Shown here: piece after piece, positions 1 to 6,881 of the stretch
Position numbering within the stretch: the stretch's first letter is position 1
How the letters are laid out: each line of letters starts with the position of its first letter
NCBI GenBank assembly: GCA_021793335.1
Contig: JAJYSW010000029.1
Location: 1-19,753, forward strand
Direction of reading: 5' to 3'
DNA length: 19,753 nucleotides
Source of the DNA: Actinomycetes bacterium
GTDB lineage: Bacteria; Actinomycetota; Actinomycetes; Mycobacteriales; Micromonosporaceae
Translations under genes and position numbers: made by a program
The notes under the pieces: model-generated
What the model was told of the DNA's origin: nothing
Database searches by the model: none
The model's input: only the letters and a program-made list of their open reading frames with translations

Positions 1-64
1 ACTGTCTCGCTCCGTTCTTCTACTGCAAACCACGCAAACCTACATCATGCCTGGATGCGAGCTG
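1..64. other. Window-edge non-coding stretch downstream of yccF
   Basis: No coding region can be supported here. The stretch follows the yccF stop codon and is visibly less GC-rich than the rest of the window. It holds a short tandem direct repeat, GCAAACC at 25-31 and again at 34-40 (9-nt period). Its function is unknown and it may be chance. Confidence 0.3.
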
Positions 65-439
65 TCAGGGCTTATCGACAACTCGGGCGCCCATCGGCCA
101 CAGCGCCAGCGGGACCATCTTCCAGTTCGCCACCGCCAGGGGGATGCCGATGATCGTGATCGCCTGGATCAGGCCGGTGAGCAGGTGCGCGAGCGCCAGT
201 TCCCAGCCGAACAGGATCAGCCAGAGGACGTTGCCGAACAGCACGAGGCCCTCCGAGGCGGGCTCACGCACGATGGTGCGGCCGAACGGCCACAGCACGT
301 ACCCCGCCAGCCGCATGTTGGCGATCCCGAACGGGATCGTGACGATGAAGATGCAGAAGAAAAGGCCCGTGAAGAAGTAGCCGATGGCCAGCCACAGCCC
401 GGCGAGCACGAACCAGATGACATTGAGGATGGTGTTCAC
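65..439 (-). CDS. yccF: YccF-domain small inner-membrane protein
   Basis: A 124-residue integral membrane protein of the YccF family, whose molecular role is unknown. Two tandem YccF repeats are visible. The first is around residues 25-58, with TIPFGIANMRLAGYVLWPFG. The second is around 88-120, with IIGIPLAVANWKMVPLALWP. Each has the pattern I-P-(F/L)-x-x-A-N...L-W-P-x-G. Hydrophobic segments cover residues 4-20, 24-42, 66-82 and 85-103. The start is GTG at 439 and the stop is TGA at 65-67. The ribosome site is weak, with only scattered AGG upstream. It lies 267 nt downstream of rluB on the same strand, where I would expect cmk and der from other actinomycetes, so the linkage to rluB is probably incidental. 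The family call is firm; the function is not. Confidence 0.9.
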   Translation of the reverse strand: MNTILNVIWFVLAGLWLAIGYFFTGLFFCIFIVTIPFGIANMRLAGYVLWPFGRTIVREPASEGLVLFGNVLWLILFGWELALAHLLTGLIQAITIIGIPLAVANWKMVPLALWPMGARVVDKP

Positions 440-551
440 CCTGAGAGCCTAACGACCCCTTGCCGGTGTCGGCGGCGCGCCGGACTGAGGCTTTGTTCGA
501 GGGATCGGGGCGAGGCTGCATCCGAGTCCATGCGTTCGCCTGCGAGGCGGA

Positions 552-588
552 GGGCCTCCCAGATTCCGGTGTCGGATCTGGGAAGCCC
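552..588 (-). terminator. Long imperfect hairpin downstream of rluB
   Basis: CCCAGAT (558-564) pairs with ATCTGGG (576-582) around a short apical region. The stem extends outward through T-A at 557/583 and, after one mismatch at 556/584, through GGGC (552-555) with GCCC (585-588). No T-run follows on either strand, so it is not a canonical intrinsic terminator. Actinobacterial terminators often lack U-tracts. It could also be a processing or protein-binding structure. Confidence 0.35.
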
Positions 589-651
589 CGCAACGCGGCG
601 AACGGACACACTGCCTGCCGCCGTGAAGCGGCGACCGGTGCGGGTGGCGGT

Positions 652-673
652 GGGCCGCCCGAGAGGGCGGGCC
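652..673 (-). terminator. GC-rich hairpin just after rluB stop
   Basis: CCGCCC (655-660) and GGGCGG (665-670) form a 6-bp stem with a GAGA tetraloop. After one G-G mismatch it is extended by GG/CC pairs. It starts 34 nt beyond the rluB stop on the minus strand. There is no U-tract, so it is a candidate terminator only by position and stability. Confidence 0.35.
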
Positions 674-706
674 GAACGGCGCCCGCCCAGGGTCCTTGCA
701 CAGCCT

Positions 707-1447
707 CTAGAGCCCGACCTCCCGGTACAGCTCCCCGATCTCATCGGGTGTGAGCCTGCGGAGCGTTCCCGGTTTGAGGTTGCGCAGTTTGACCGGTCCG
801 ATCTCGGTGCGGACCAGCCGTGAGACGCGGTGTCCGGCCTCGTCCATGAGCCGCCTCACAATATGCTTGCGTCCTTCATGGATGGTGATCTCGATCAAGG
901 ACTGCTGGGCGTGCTCGTCGATGATCTTGAGTTTGTCGGCCTTCGCCGGCCCGTCTTCGAGTTCGATGCCCGCGAGCAGTCGGCGCCAGGTCGGCTTGTC
1001 GAGGACCCCGGCGACCTGCGCCCGGTACGTCTTGGGCAGCCCGTGCGAGGGGTGCATGATCCGGTTGGCCAGCTCCCCGTCGTTGGTGAGCAGCAGCAGC
1101 CCCTCGGAGTCGGTGTCGAGGCGTCCGACATGAAAGACTCGCTGGTCGATGCCCTTGGCGAATTCGGCCAGGGAGGGGCGTCCCTCTTCGTCGTCCATGG
1201 TCGAGACGACGCCGCGGGGCTTGTTGAGCGCGTAGTAGACGGTCTCGATGTCGGTGATCACGCGCTTGCCCGAGACGTGGATGACGTCGGAGGCGGGGTC
1301 GACGCGCTGGCCGAGACGCGCGGGCTCGCCATTGACCTTCACCTTGCCTCTGGCGATCAGGTCCTCGGCCGCTCTGCGGGAGGCGATCCCGGCCTGGGAC
1401 AGCACCTTCTGCAGTCGAATGCCCTCTGCGTCAGCGTTGTTCATCAT
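707..1447 (-). CDS. rluB: 23S rRNA pseudouridine synthase, RluB/RsuA family
   Basis: Converts a specific uridine of 23S rRNA to pseudouridine in the cytoplasm (RluB/RsuA family). The 246-residue protein has an N-terminal S4 RNA-binding domain at about residues 10-58, including RLQKVLSQAGIASRR. The pseudouridine synthase domain follows, with NKPRGVVST at about 75-83 and the catalytic-loop motif GRLDTDSEGLLLLTNDG at about 109-125. The catalytic aspartate is Asp111 in RLD. The ATG at 1447 overlaps the end of scpB by 17 nt, and a second ATG follows directly at 1444. GGAT/GAGG upstream could serve either. It is the last gene of the parA-scpA-scpB-rluB run, an order seen widely in actinomycetes. 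RsuA (16S) and RluB/E/F members share these motifs, so the exact target position is by analogy. Confidence 0.95.
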   Translation of the reverse strand: MMNNADAEGIRLQKVLSQAGIASRRAAEDLIARGKVKVNGEPARLGQRVDPASDVIHVSGKRVITDIETVYYALNKPRGVVSTMDDEEGRPSLAEFAKGIDQRVFHVGRLDTDSEGLLLLTNDGELANRIMHPSHGLPKTYRAQVAGVLDKPTWRRLLAGIELEDGPAKADKLKIIDEHAQQSLIEITIHEGRKHIVRRLMDEAGHRVSRLVRTEIGPVKLRNLKPGTLRRLTPDEIGELYREVGL

Positions 1448-2231
1448 CCTCGATATCCGTCACGTCGTCCGGCAGGAACGGCGCCAGCTCAGGCAGCTGG
1501 TCGACCGTGTCCAGGCCGAGTTTCTCCAAGAACAGGGTGGTGGTGCGGTACAGCGTCGCCGTCGAATCGGGGTCGGAGCCGCACTCTTCGACCATTCCGC
1601 GCGCCAGGAGCGTGCGGATGACCCCGTCGCAGTTGACCCCCCGGATCGCCGAGATGCGACCCCTGGTGACCGGCTGCCGGTAGGCGACGACCGCGAGCGT
1701 CTCCAAGGCCGCCTTGGTGAGGCGGGCCGAAGCGCCGTCGGTGACGAACCGTTCGACATAGCGGGCGTAGTCGGTCCTGGTGTAGAACCGCCATCCGCCG
1801 GCTTGGCGACGCAGATCGAAACCGCGTCCGTCGCCAGTGTATTCGGCGCTCAATCGGCCGAGTGTCTCGCGGATCTGCGATAGTGGCCGTTCCAATACCG
1901 ACGAGAGGAATTCCTCGGTCAGCGGCTCCTCTGCGATCATGAGGATCGCCTCCAGGACGGCGCCGAGGTCGACGTCGTCGGGCACGGGCGCGGGCGCTGG
2001 CGGCGTCTCCGGTTCAGGCCCGGGTGCGGCGGGCGGCATCTCCGGCTCGGGAGCCGCCGGGCCGGGCTCCTCGGCGAGGGCCTGCGCGTACTCATCGCTG
2101 TCGTCGGCGGGCTCGTCGGCGGGGGTGTCGTGGCGGGGCTCGGGGTCCTGGTCGCGTTGCCACGGCGGCCGCCATTCGGCGACCTGCGATTCCAGGGACG
2201 TCGCCTCCACCGGCTCGGGCTGCTCATTCAT
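1431..2231 (-). CDS. scpB: Segregation and condensation protein B
   Basis: ScpB is the winged-helix (kite) subunit of the Smc-ScpAB condensin complex, which compacts and segregates the chromosome. It is dimeric and binds the ScpA kleisin. The 266-residue protein begins with an unusual tail of about 85 residues, rich in Pro, Glu, Asp and Ala and probably disordered. The two winged-helix domains then follow: DLGAVLEAILMIAEEPL at about 87-103, and the conserved core ALETLAVVAYRQPVTRGRIS with IRGVNCDGVIRTLL near 175-208. The tail has a low-complexity repetitive look (PEPEMPPAAPGPEPETPPAP). ATG at 2231 overlaps the scpA stop by 8 nt, implying translational coupling and equal supply of the two partners. 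The smc gene is not in the window. Confidence 0.95.
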   Translation of the reverse strand: MNEQPEPVEATSLESQVAEWRPPWQRDQDPEPRHDTPADEPADDSDEYAQALAEEPGPAAPEPEMPPAAPGPEPETPPAPAPVPDDVDLGAVLEAILMIAEEPLTEEFLSSVLERPLSQIRETLGRLSAEYTGDGRGFDLRRQAGGWRFYTRTDYARYVERFVTDGASARLTKAALETLAVVAYRQPVTRGRISAIRGVNCDGVIRTLLARGMVEECGSDPDSTATLYRTTTLFLEKLGLDTVDQLPELAPFLPDDVTDIEDDEQR

Positions 2232-3090
2232 CCGACTGCTCCTCCCCCGTCTGCGGGTTGCCCGCGTACTCGTCGACCTCGATCTCGGCGGCCGCCGCGC
2301 CGCCGAGCCAGCGTACGGTCAGCTCGCCGAGCGCCCGCATCTGCTCGAAGCCGACCAGCGCCTCGCGGTAGAGCTCCAGCAGGGCCAGGAAGCGGGCGAC
2401 GACCTCCAGGTGGCTCTCGCAGTCGGAGACCAGGGCGCGGAATGTGGCGGTCTGGACGCGTTGGAGCCGGCGCGAGAGGATCACGGCGTGCTCGCGGACC
2501 GAGACGCGCTGCTGGTGGACGTGGCCGGTGGCGACTTGGGGCGGCGCTTTGGGCCGCATCGCCTCGCCGGCCAGGGCGGCGAGCTGTTCGGGGGTGATGT
2601 CGAGTTCGAGTTCGGGGAGCAGGCCGCGGAAGCGCTCTTCGAGGCCGGTCGCGCGCGGCGTCCGAGCGGAGGCGGTCTCGGCTAGGGCGGCGAGGTGGCC
2701 GGCGGCCTCTTTATAGGCCTTGTACTGGAGGAGTCGGGCGAAGAGGAGGTCGCGGGCTTCGAGCAGCGCGAGGTCTTCTTCGTCGTCGACGGTGGTGCCG
2801 GGCAGGAGCCGGGCGGTCTTGAGGTCGAGGAGGGTGGCGGCGACGAGGAGGAACTCGCTGGTCTCTTCGAGGTTCCAGGCTTCGTCGAGGGCGGTGACGT
2901 AGGCGATGAACTCGGAGGCGATCCGGTGGAGGGCCAGTTCGGTGACGTCGAGCTTGTGTTTGCCGATCAGTTGCAGCAGCAGGTCGAACGGCCCTTCGAA
3001 GTTGTCCAGGCGGACGTGGAAACCGGTCTGGGTCTCCTCCGTCTCGGGGTCCGGCGGGTTCGGGTCGCCGGTTCGCTGCTGGTCGGTCAC
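2224..3090 (-). CDS. scpA: Segregation and condensation protein A (kleisin)
   Basis: ScpA bridges the two Smc heads and carries ScpB in bacterial condensin. The diagnostic N-terminal motif NFEGPFDLLLQLIGKHKLDV is present just after a short acidic leader. The ALHRIASEFI helix follows, and the C-terminus has a winged-helix pattern. I chose the GTG at 3090 (288 residues), which is close to the usual length of about 250-280. A TTG at 3132 would add 14 residues, but TTG is rarer. Neither start has a clear Shine-Dalgarno sequence, so the N-terminus is uncertain. The gene lies downstream of the ParA-like gene and overlaps scpB by 8 nt. Identity is firm. Confidence 0.93.
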   Translation of the reverse strand: MTDQQRTGDPNPPDPETEETQTGFHVRLDNFEGPFDLLLQLIGKHKLDVTELALHRIASEFIAYVTALDEAWNLEETSEFLLVAATLLDLKTARLLPGTTVDDEEDLALLEARDLLFARLLQYKAYKEAAGHLAALAETASARTPRATGLEERFRGLLPELELDITPEQLAALAGEAMRPKAPPQVATGHVHQQRVSVREHAVILSRRLQRVQTATFRALVSDCESHLEVVARFLALLELYREALVGFEQMRALGELTVRWLGGAAAAEIEVDEYAGNPQTGEEQSDE

Positions 3091-3154
3091 GCAGGCAAGC
3101 TTAGACGGAGTGGTCGGGCGTGGGGCCGCCAACTTGCCCGTGCGGCGGGCCGCG

Positions 3155-4078
3155 TCATTTCTCCGTGGCGGCGATGAGCTCCCTGGCGAGTTGGCGGTAG
3201 GCGCGGGCGCCGGAGGAGGCGGGGGCCCATGTGGTGATCGGCTCGCCGGCGACGGTGGTCTCGGGGAAGCGCACGGTGCGGGTGATGACGGTGGAGAAGA
3301 CCTTATCGCCGAACGCTTCCACGACCCGCTGGAGCACCTGCCGGGAATGGGTGGTGCGCGAGTCGTACATGGTGGCGAGGATGCCGTCGAGTTCGAGGTC
3401 GTAGTTCAGTCGTTCGCGGACTTTGTCGACGGTGTCGAGCAGCAGCGCCACACCACGCAGCGAGAAGAATTCGCATTCGAGGGGGACGAGGACCGAGTGC
3501 GCGGCGGTGAGCGCGTTGACCGTCAAGAGCCCCAGCGAGGGCTGGCAGTCGATGAGGACGAAGTCGAAGTCGGGGATGACCGGCCGCAGCACTCTGGCGA
3601 GAGTCTGCTCGCGCGCGACCTCGTTGACCAGTTGGATTTCGGCGGCGGACAGGTCGATGTTGGCCGGAAGGAGCCGCAGGCCCGCCACATTCGTCTTCAT
3701 CATGACGTCGTCGATGTCGACGTCCTCTTGCATCAGGAGATTGTAGACGGTGAGATCGAGTGTGTGCGGGTTGGTGCCGAAACCGACGGACAGCGCACCC
3801 TGGGGATCGAAGTCGACCAAGAGGACCTTGCGGCCGTATTCGGCCAGCGCCGCACCCAGATTGATCGTCGTGGTGGTCTTGCCCACGCCGCCCTTCTGAT
3901 TCGCCATGGCGATGACGCGAGCGGGGCCGTGGCGCTCCAGTGGCTGAGGCTGGGGGATGTCGCGTTTGCCCGTGTAGGTCTCGGGGTCCGGCGAGGTGAA
4001 GTCGCCGTCCGAGTCAGCGGGCGGCACTTGCGCGGAGCGCAGGGCCTCCCACTTGTCATTGCTGTCCACACTGCTCAT
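3155..4078 (-). CDS. ParA/Soj-family ATPase (scpAB-linked orphan)
   Basis: A 307-residue ParA/MinD-type P-loop ATPase. The deviant Walker A motif NQKGGVGKTTTTINLG lies at about residues 59-74. The Walker A' region is VLLVDFDPQGALSVGFG, and the Walker B-like region is DFVLIDCQPSLGLLTVNAL. A hydrophilic N-terminal extension of about 50 residues precedes the ATPase fold, as in the Mycobacterium ParA-like protein upstream of scpA, from memory. There is no parB or obvious parS nearby, so this is not the oriC-linked ParAB pair. Its place directly upstream of scpA suggests a role connected with condensin or chromosome organisation, but this is inferred from position. ATG at 4078 has GGAGG 9 nt upstream. 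A sigma-70-like promoter is visible upstream. Confidence 0.93.
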   Translation of the reverse strand: MSSVDSNDKWEALRSAQVPPADSDGDFTSPDPETYTGKRDIPQPQPLERHGPARVIAMANQKGGVGKTTTTINLGAALAEYGRKVLLVDFDPQGALSVGFGTNPHTLDLTVYNLLMQEDVDIDDVMMKTNVAGLRLLPANIDLSAAEIQLVNEVAREQTLARVLRPVIPDFDFVLIDCQPSLGLLTVNALTAAHSVLVPLECEFFSLRGVALLLDTVDKVRERLNYDLELDGILATMYDSRTTHSRQVLQRVVEAFGDKVFSTVITRTVRFPETTVAGEPITTWAPASSGARAYRQLARELIAATEK

Positions 4079-4146
4079 TTCTTCACGCCTCCGGGTGCGA
4101 GGACGGCACCGGGTGCCCGGCGTCTCACCGTTTGCCTGTCACTGCG

Positions 4147-4175
4147 ACTGTACGTCAGTGTATCGAGGCTGTCGA
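4147..4175 (-). promoter_or_regulatory. Predicted promoter of the parA-scpAB-rluB run
   Basis: On the minus strand, TCGACA (4175-4170; one mismatch to TTGACA) is separated by exactly 17 nt from TACAGT (4152-4147; matches TAnnnT). Transcription would start near 4140 and leave a leader of about 60 nt before the parA ATG at 4078. The other bases between ald and parA (4079-4254) show no further feature I can support. Confidence 0.5.
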
Positions 4176-4254
4176 CGGCTTGGGAGACTCCGAGGCACCC
4201 GGCGTGAGATCGCCCGCTGTCAGACCGGGAACGGCCTGGGCACAAGCGGATTCG

Positions 4255-5373
4255 TCATTCGGTGAGGACCTGCGCCACCGGTACGGCCGAGCGTCCGTGG
4301 GCCAGGGCGACGGGCTCGTTGGTGACGTGACCGTCATGGGTGTTCAGGCCGCGGGCGAGCACGGGATCGGCTCTGAGCGCCTCCGCCCAGCCGAGACCGG
4401 CCAGTTTCATGACATAGGGGAGCGTGGCGTTGGTCAGCGCGTAGGTGGAGGTGTTCGGCACCGCGCCGGGCATGTTGCCGACGCAGTAGAAGACCTTGCC
4501 GTCGTGGACGAAACTCGGCGCGTCGTGGGTGGTGGGCTTCGAGCGGGAGAAGCAGCCGCCCTGGTCGATCGCGATGTCGACGAGGACCGCGCCCTCCTTC
4601 ATGCCGGCGAGTGCCTCATCGTCGACGACGGTGGGGGCCTTGGCGCCCGGGACGAGGACGGCGCCGATGACCAGATCGGCCTCGCTGCAGGCGCGTCTGA
4701 CTTCGAAACGGTTGGAGACGACGGTCCGCAACCGCCCCTGGTAGAGGTCATCGGCGACGTGGAGCCTGCCGCTGTCGAGATCGAGCAGTTCGACGTCGGC
4801 GAGCATGCCGACGGCGATGGCGGCGGCGTTCATACCGGAGACGCCGGCACCGATGATGACCACTCGGGCCGGTCGCGTTCCGGGCACGCCGCCCATGAGG
4901 ATGCCGCGGCCGCCTTCGGGGCGTTGAAGGTGGTGGGCGCCGGCCTGGACGGCGAGGCGTCCGGCGACCTCGCTCATGGGGGCGAGCAGCGGCAGGCGTC
5001 CCTCGGCGGTCTGGACCGTCTCATAGGCGATGCCGGTGATGCGGTGCTCCAGGAGCGCCTCGGTGCATTCGGGGTCGGCGGCGAGGTGGAGGTAGGCGAA
5101 CAGGATCTGACCGGACCGCATGCGGTGGTACTCGGATTCGACGGGTTCTTTGACTTTGAGGATGAGATCGCCTGCGCCCCAGGTGTCATCGGCGTTCGGG
5201 GCGATGCGGGCGCCGGCTTCGCGGAAGTCGTCGTCGCTGATGGCCGAGCCGATGCCGGCTCCGGTCTCGACGGTGACCTCGTGGCCGGCGGCCACCAGTT
5301 CGTGGACGCCCGCTGGGGTCAGGGCGACGCGGTACTCGTTGTTCTTGATCTCTCGAGGGACGGCGACTTTCAC
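4255..5373 (-). CDS. ald: L-alanine dehydrogenase
   Basis: NAD-dependent oxidative deamination of L-alanine to pyruvate and ammonia, and the reverse. It is a soluble hexamer in the family. The 372-residue protein starts MKVAVPREIKNNEYRVALTP and has the usual family length of about 371. Substrate residues are in place: Arg15, the Lys of KVKEP (about 75), the His of AYLHLA (about 96) and the Asp of VDIAIDQGG. The NAD-binding Rossmann motif is VVIIGAGVSGMNAA, at about 168-181. I chose GTG at 5373 because GGAAGGA lies 9 nt upstream and the protein then begins at the family's usual MKVxxPxE. A GTG at 5409 would add 12 residues but has no ribosome site. The gene sits alone between the Nudix gene and parA. 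Inverted repeats upstream (5488-5532) may be control or terminator sites. Confidence 0.96.
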   Translation of the reverse strand: MKVAVPREIKNNEYRVALTPAGVHELVAAGHEVTVETGAGIGSAISDDDFREAGARIAPNADDTWGAGDLILKVKEPVESEYHRMRSGQILFAYLHLAADPECTEALLEHRITGIAYETVQTAEGRLPLLAPMSEVAGRLAVQAGAHHLQRPEGGRGILMGGVPGTRPARVVIIGAGVSGMNAAAIAVGMLADVELLDLDSGRLHVADDLYQGRLRTVVSNRFEVRRACSEADLVIGAVLVPGAKAPTVVDDEALAGMKEGAVLVDIAIDQGGCFSRSKPTTHDAPSFVHDGKVFYCVGNMPGAVPNTSTYALTNATLPYVMKLAGLGWAEALRADPVLARGLNTHDGHVTNEPVALAHGRSAVPVAQVLTE

Positions 5374-5487
5374 GGCGCGGGTTCCTTCCGAAGCGTTGGG
5401 CCTGTACACCAGCCGGTTCGCGACTCGTGGAGGCAGTCTATGTCGCGCCGGGCCCGAAGCAGCGGTCTTCCCTTGTGAGGAACGGTG

Positions 5488-5497
5488 CCCGATCGGG
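5488..5497. repeat. Perfect 10-bp palindrome upstream of ald
   Basis: CCCGATCGGG is a perfect palindrome in the 201-nt gap between the Nudix gene and ald, 115 nt before the ald start. It could be part of a regulator site, since ald is controlled by an Lrp-type activator in mycobacteria (from memory). It could equally be chance in high-GC DNA. No promoter could be assigned in 5374-5574. Confidence 0.25.
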
Positions 5498-5501
5498 TGG
5501 C

Positions 5502-5532
5502 GCCCTTACCGATGATCGTATCGATGAAGGGC
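5502..5532 (-). terminator. Hairpin between the Nudix gene and ald
   Basis: GCCCTT (5502-5507) pairs with AAGGGC (5527-5532). Inside it, CGAT (5510-5513) pairs with ATCG (5520-5523), giving a two-part stem. It begins 43 nt past the Nudix stop on the minus strand and could end that transcript before the ald promoter. No U-tract follows. Confidence 0.35.
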
Positions 5533-5574
5533 CCCTCTTGGCTATGAGAAGAATGTTCTAAAAGTAGTCGGTCT

Positions 5575-6165
5575 TCATTTCGAAGATTCGAGGTGGAGTC
5601 TGGTGAGATTCAGCGCGAGTGCGCAGACACCGTTTCGGATCTCGCCGTCGGCGACGGCGGTGAGCGCCTTGTCGAGGTCCCACCACACGAGTTCGATGTG
5701 GCGCTCCTCGTCGGTGCGCTCGTAACGCTCGGATTCGGGGACACGATCGAGCCCGGTGGCGAGGTAGTAGTGGATCATTTCGTTCGAGATGCCGGGCGTG
5801 GTGTAGAACCGGCCGAGCTCGTCCCAGCGGTCGGCGCGCAGATCGGCCTCTTCGGCCAGTTCGCGGGCGGCGCACACGGCGGGGTCCTCCCCGGGGACGT
5901 CGCGCAGGCCGGCCGGGAACTCCCACATGGTCTCCTTGGCGGGGACCCGGTACTGGCGGATCAGGCCGACGCGCCCGGTCCGGTCGAGCGGCACGGCCAC
6001 GACCGCACCGCAGTGGTCGAGGAACTCGCGGCGGGCGACCTTCGGCGAAGCCCCCGATCCATCGGTCGGCGCTTCACCGCCGGGCATCTCGACGGTTTCG
6101 GCGATCAGGTCGTAGCACCAGCCGCGGTGGATCCGCTCGGTGTCCCGCACTCGGTATTCATGCAC
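5575..6165 (-). CDS. Nudix hydrolase, ADP-ribose pyrophosphatase type
   Basis: Probably hydrolyses ADP-ribose to AMP and ribose 5-phosphate in the cytoplasm. The 196-residue protein has the ADPRase-type lead-in RREFLDHCGAVVAVPLD at about residues 45-61. The WEFPAG motif comes next, then the Nudix box at about 86-109 with REXXEE as RELAEE (Arg101-Glu106), which binds the catalytic metals. The box ends EEADL, with Asp where the consensus has Gly, a mild deviation. The start is GTG at 6165 with no strong ribosome site, so the N-terminus is moderately sure. In Mycobacterium this gene follows pyrG directly. Here a tetR-exporter cassette separates them, 80 nt upstream. Substrate is by family analogy. 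Confidence 0.92.
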   Translation of the reverse strand: MHEYRVRDTERIHRGWCYDLIAETVEMPGGEAPTDGSGASPKVARREFLDHCGAVVAVPLDRTGRVGLIRQYRVPAKETMWEFPAGLRDVPGEDPAVCAARELAEEADLRADRWDELGRFYTTPGISNEMIHYYLATGLDRVPESERYERTDEERHIELVWWDLDKALTAVADGEIRNGVCALALNLTRLHLESSK

Positions 6166-6180
6166 GGGCCCACATTAGCC

Positions 6181-6220
6181 GCGCCCGGGGGCGCCGGCCA
6201 CTGGACCGAAGCTCCGGTCC
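6181..6220 (-). terminator. Tandem hairpins between tetR and the Nudix gene
   Basis: GGACCG (6203-6208) pairs perfectly with CGGTCC (6215-6220) around a 6-nt loop, 26 nt past the tetR stop. A second inverted repeat, GCGCCC (6181-6186) with GGGCGC (6189-6194), follows. No U-tract is visible. Their position suggests insulation of the Nudix gene from tetR transcription. Confidence 0.4.
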
Positions 6221-6245
6221 GCTCCGTGCGCTGATCGGGCGGCCC

Positions 6246-6785
6246 CTATCGCCGTCCGGAGTCCTCGACGAGCCGCTCCAGGATGTCGTCGATGAGGGGC
6301 GGGCGCGGCAGCGGCAGGCCCGAGAGGGCCGAGAGGAACAGGCCATCGCCGACGAGGCGGACGATCTCGGCGGTCACCGGGTCGTCGATCGCCTCGTGCA
6401 GCGCCTCGGACCATCCGTTGAAAACGAACATGAGATCGTCCCTGGCCTGTTCGGAGAGCGCTTCGGAGCCGCGCAGGGCGGTGAACAGCGCCCACAGGGC
6501 CGCATCGGAGTCCTCGGGTTCGAGCTGCGAACCCCGTATGAAGGCCTCCACTACGCCGGTGCGGCGGGCCGCGGCCAGGCGGTCCTCCTCCAGCGTCCGG
6601 AAACGGCCGGCCAGGCCGTCGTAGAGATCGGCCTTGGTCTTGAAGTGGTAGAGCAGTCCCCCCTTGGAGACGCCGGCCTCGACGGCGACCTTCTCCAGGG
6701 TCACCCCGGAGGCGCCTTCGCCCACGAGGATGCGCTGCAGCGCGTTGAGAATTCGATCACGAGTCGTGGTCGACGGTGGCGTCAT
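6246..6785 (-). CDS. TetR/QacR-family transcriptional repressor
   Basis: A 179-residue TetR-family regulator, predicted to repress the divergent exporter gene and itself until a ligand binds. The N-terminal helix-turn-helix domain is at about residues 8-55, with VTLEKVAVEAGVSKGGLLYH followed by FKTKADL. This signature (SKGxLYYHFKTKxxL) is typical of multidrug-sensing members such as QacR. The rest is an all-helical ligand and dimer domain with no recognisable substrate signature. ATG at 6785 is preceded by GGGGAGGGGAC, a strong but close ribosome site. It shares a 96-nt divergent promoter region with the exporter, and the palindrome at 6803-6826 covers its probable -10. The identity of the inducer cannot be read from the sequence. 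Confidence 0.95.
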   Translation of the reverse strand: MTPPSTTTRDRILNALQRILVGEGASGVTLEKVAVEAGVSKGGLLYHFKTKADLYDGLAGRFRTLEEDRLAAARRTGVVEAFIRGSQLEPEDSDAALWALFTALRGSEALSEQARDDLMFVFNGWSEALHEAIDDPVTAEIVRLVGDGLFLSALSGLPLPRPPLIDDILERLVEDSGRR

Positions 6786-6797
6786 GTCCCCTCCCCA

Positions 6798-6826
6798 TTG
6801 TTACTATACCGTCTGGACGGTACAGT
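6798..6826 (+). promoter_or_regulatory. Predicted promoter of the MFS exporter
   Basis: TTGTTA (6798-6803) and TACAGT (6821-6826) are separated by exactly 17 nt, a good sigma-70-like arrangement on the plus strand, and the exporter ATG is at 6882. On the opposite strand TATAGT (6808-6803) could be the -10 for tetR, 17 nt before its ATG. Both lie inside the palindrome. Confidence 0.55.
6803..6826. promoter_or_regulatory. TetR operator, 24-bp palindrome
   Basis: ACTATACCGTC (6803-6813), TG, GACGGTACAGT (6816-6826). The two 11-bp arms are complementary except for one position, and the core TACCGTC-TG-GACGGTA is perfect. Size and position are typical of TetR-family operators, and the core is like those of known TetR/QacR sites. 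It overlaps the exporter promoter spacer and -10 and also the probable tetR -10, so one bound repressor could shut both genes. Confidence 0.8.
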
Positions 6827-6881
6827 CGCTCCTCGCCTGGTCGCGTTCCCGCTCGCCGTCCTCCCGATGAGAGAGGCACCC

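Larger units (their letters stand above)
440..706. other. Intergenic region rluB-yccF with stacked hairpins
   Basis: No gene is seen in these 267 nt. The open frames here are short, lack ribosome sites and resemble no family. The region is rich in inverted repeats, annotated separately at 552-588 and 652-673, plus a short stem at 537-549 (CGCCT, loop GCG, AGGCG). It probably ends the rluB transcript and may carry a yccF promoter, but I see no convincing -10/-35 pair. Confidence 0.4.

Noticed and set aside
25..40. Start of a CRISPR or repeat array from the GCAAACC pair
   Set aside because: Only two 7-nt copies at a 9-nt period, with no spacers or further units.
4132..5478. 448-codon plus-strand frame opposite ald
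   Set aside because: Antisense to a clear alanine dehydrogenase, with no family resemblance and a Gly/Asp/Val-rich composition.
5550..5559. AGAATGTTCT as a LexA/SOS box near the Nudix gene
   Set aside because: The actinobacterial SOS box needs GAAC-N4-GTTC. This is only AGAA-TG-TTCT with a 2-nt centre, and it lies in a gap with no SOS gene next to it.
5374..5574. A sigma-70 promoter for ald
   Set aside because: Several TAnnnT-like hexamers exist (for example TAGACT and TACGAT on the minus strand), but none has a reasonable -35 at 16-18 nt.
6396..6881. An N-terminal extension of the MFS exporter
   Set aside because: The frame stays open by chance through the antisense side of tetR and the operator. 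Translation from 6882 has a good ribosome site and the family's normal length.
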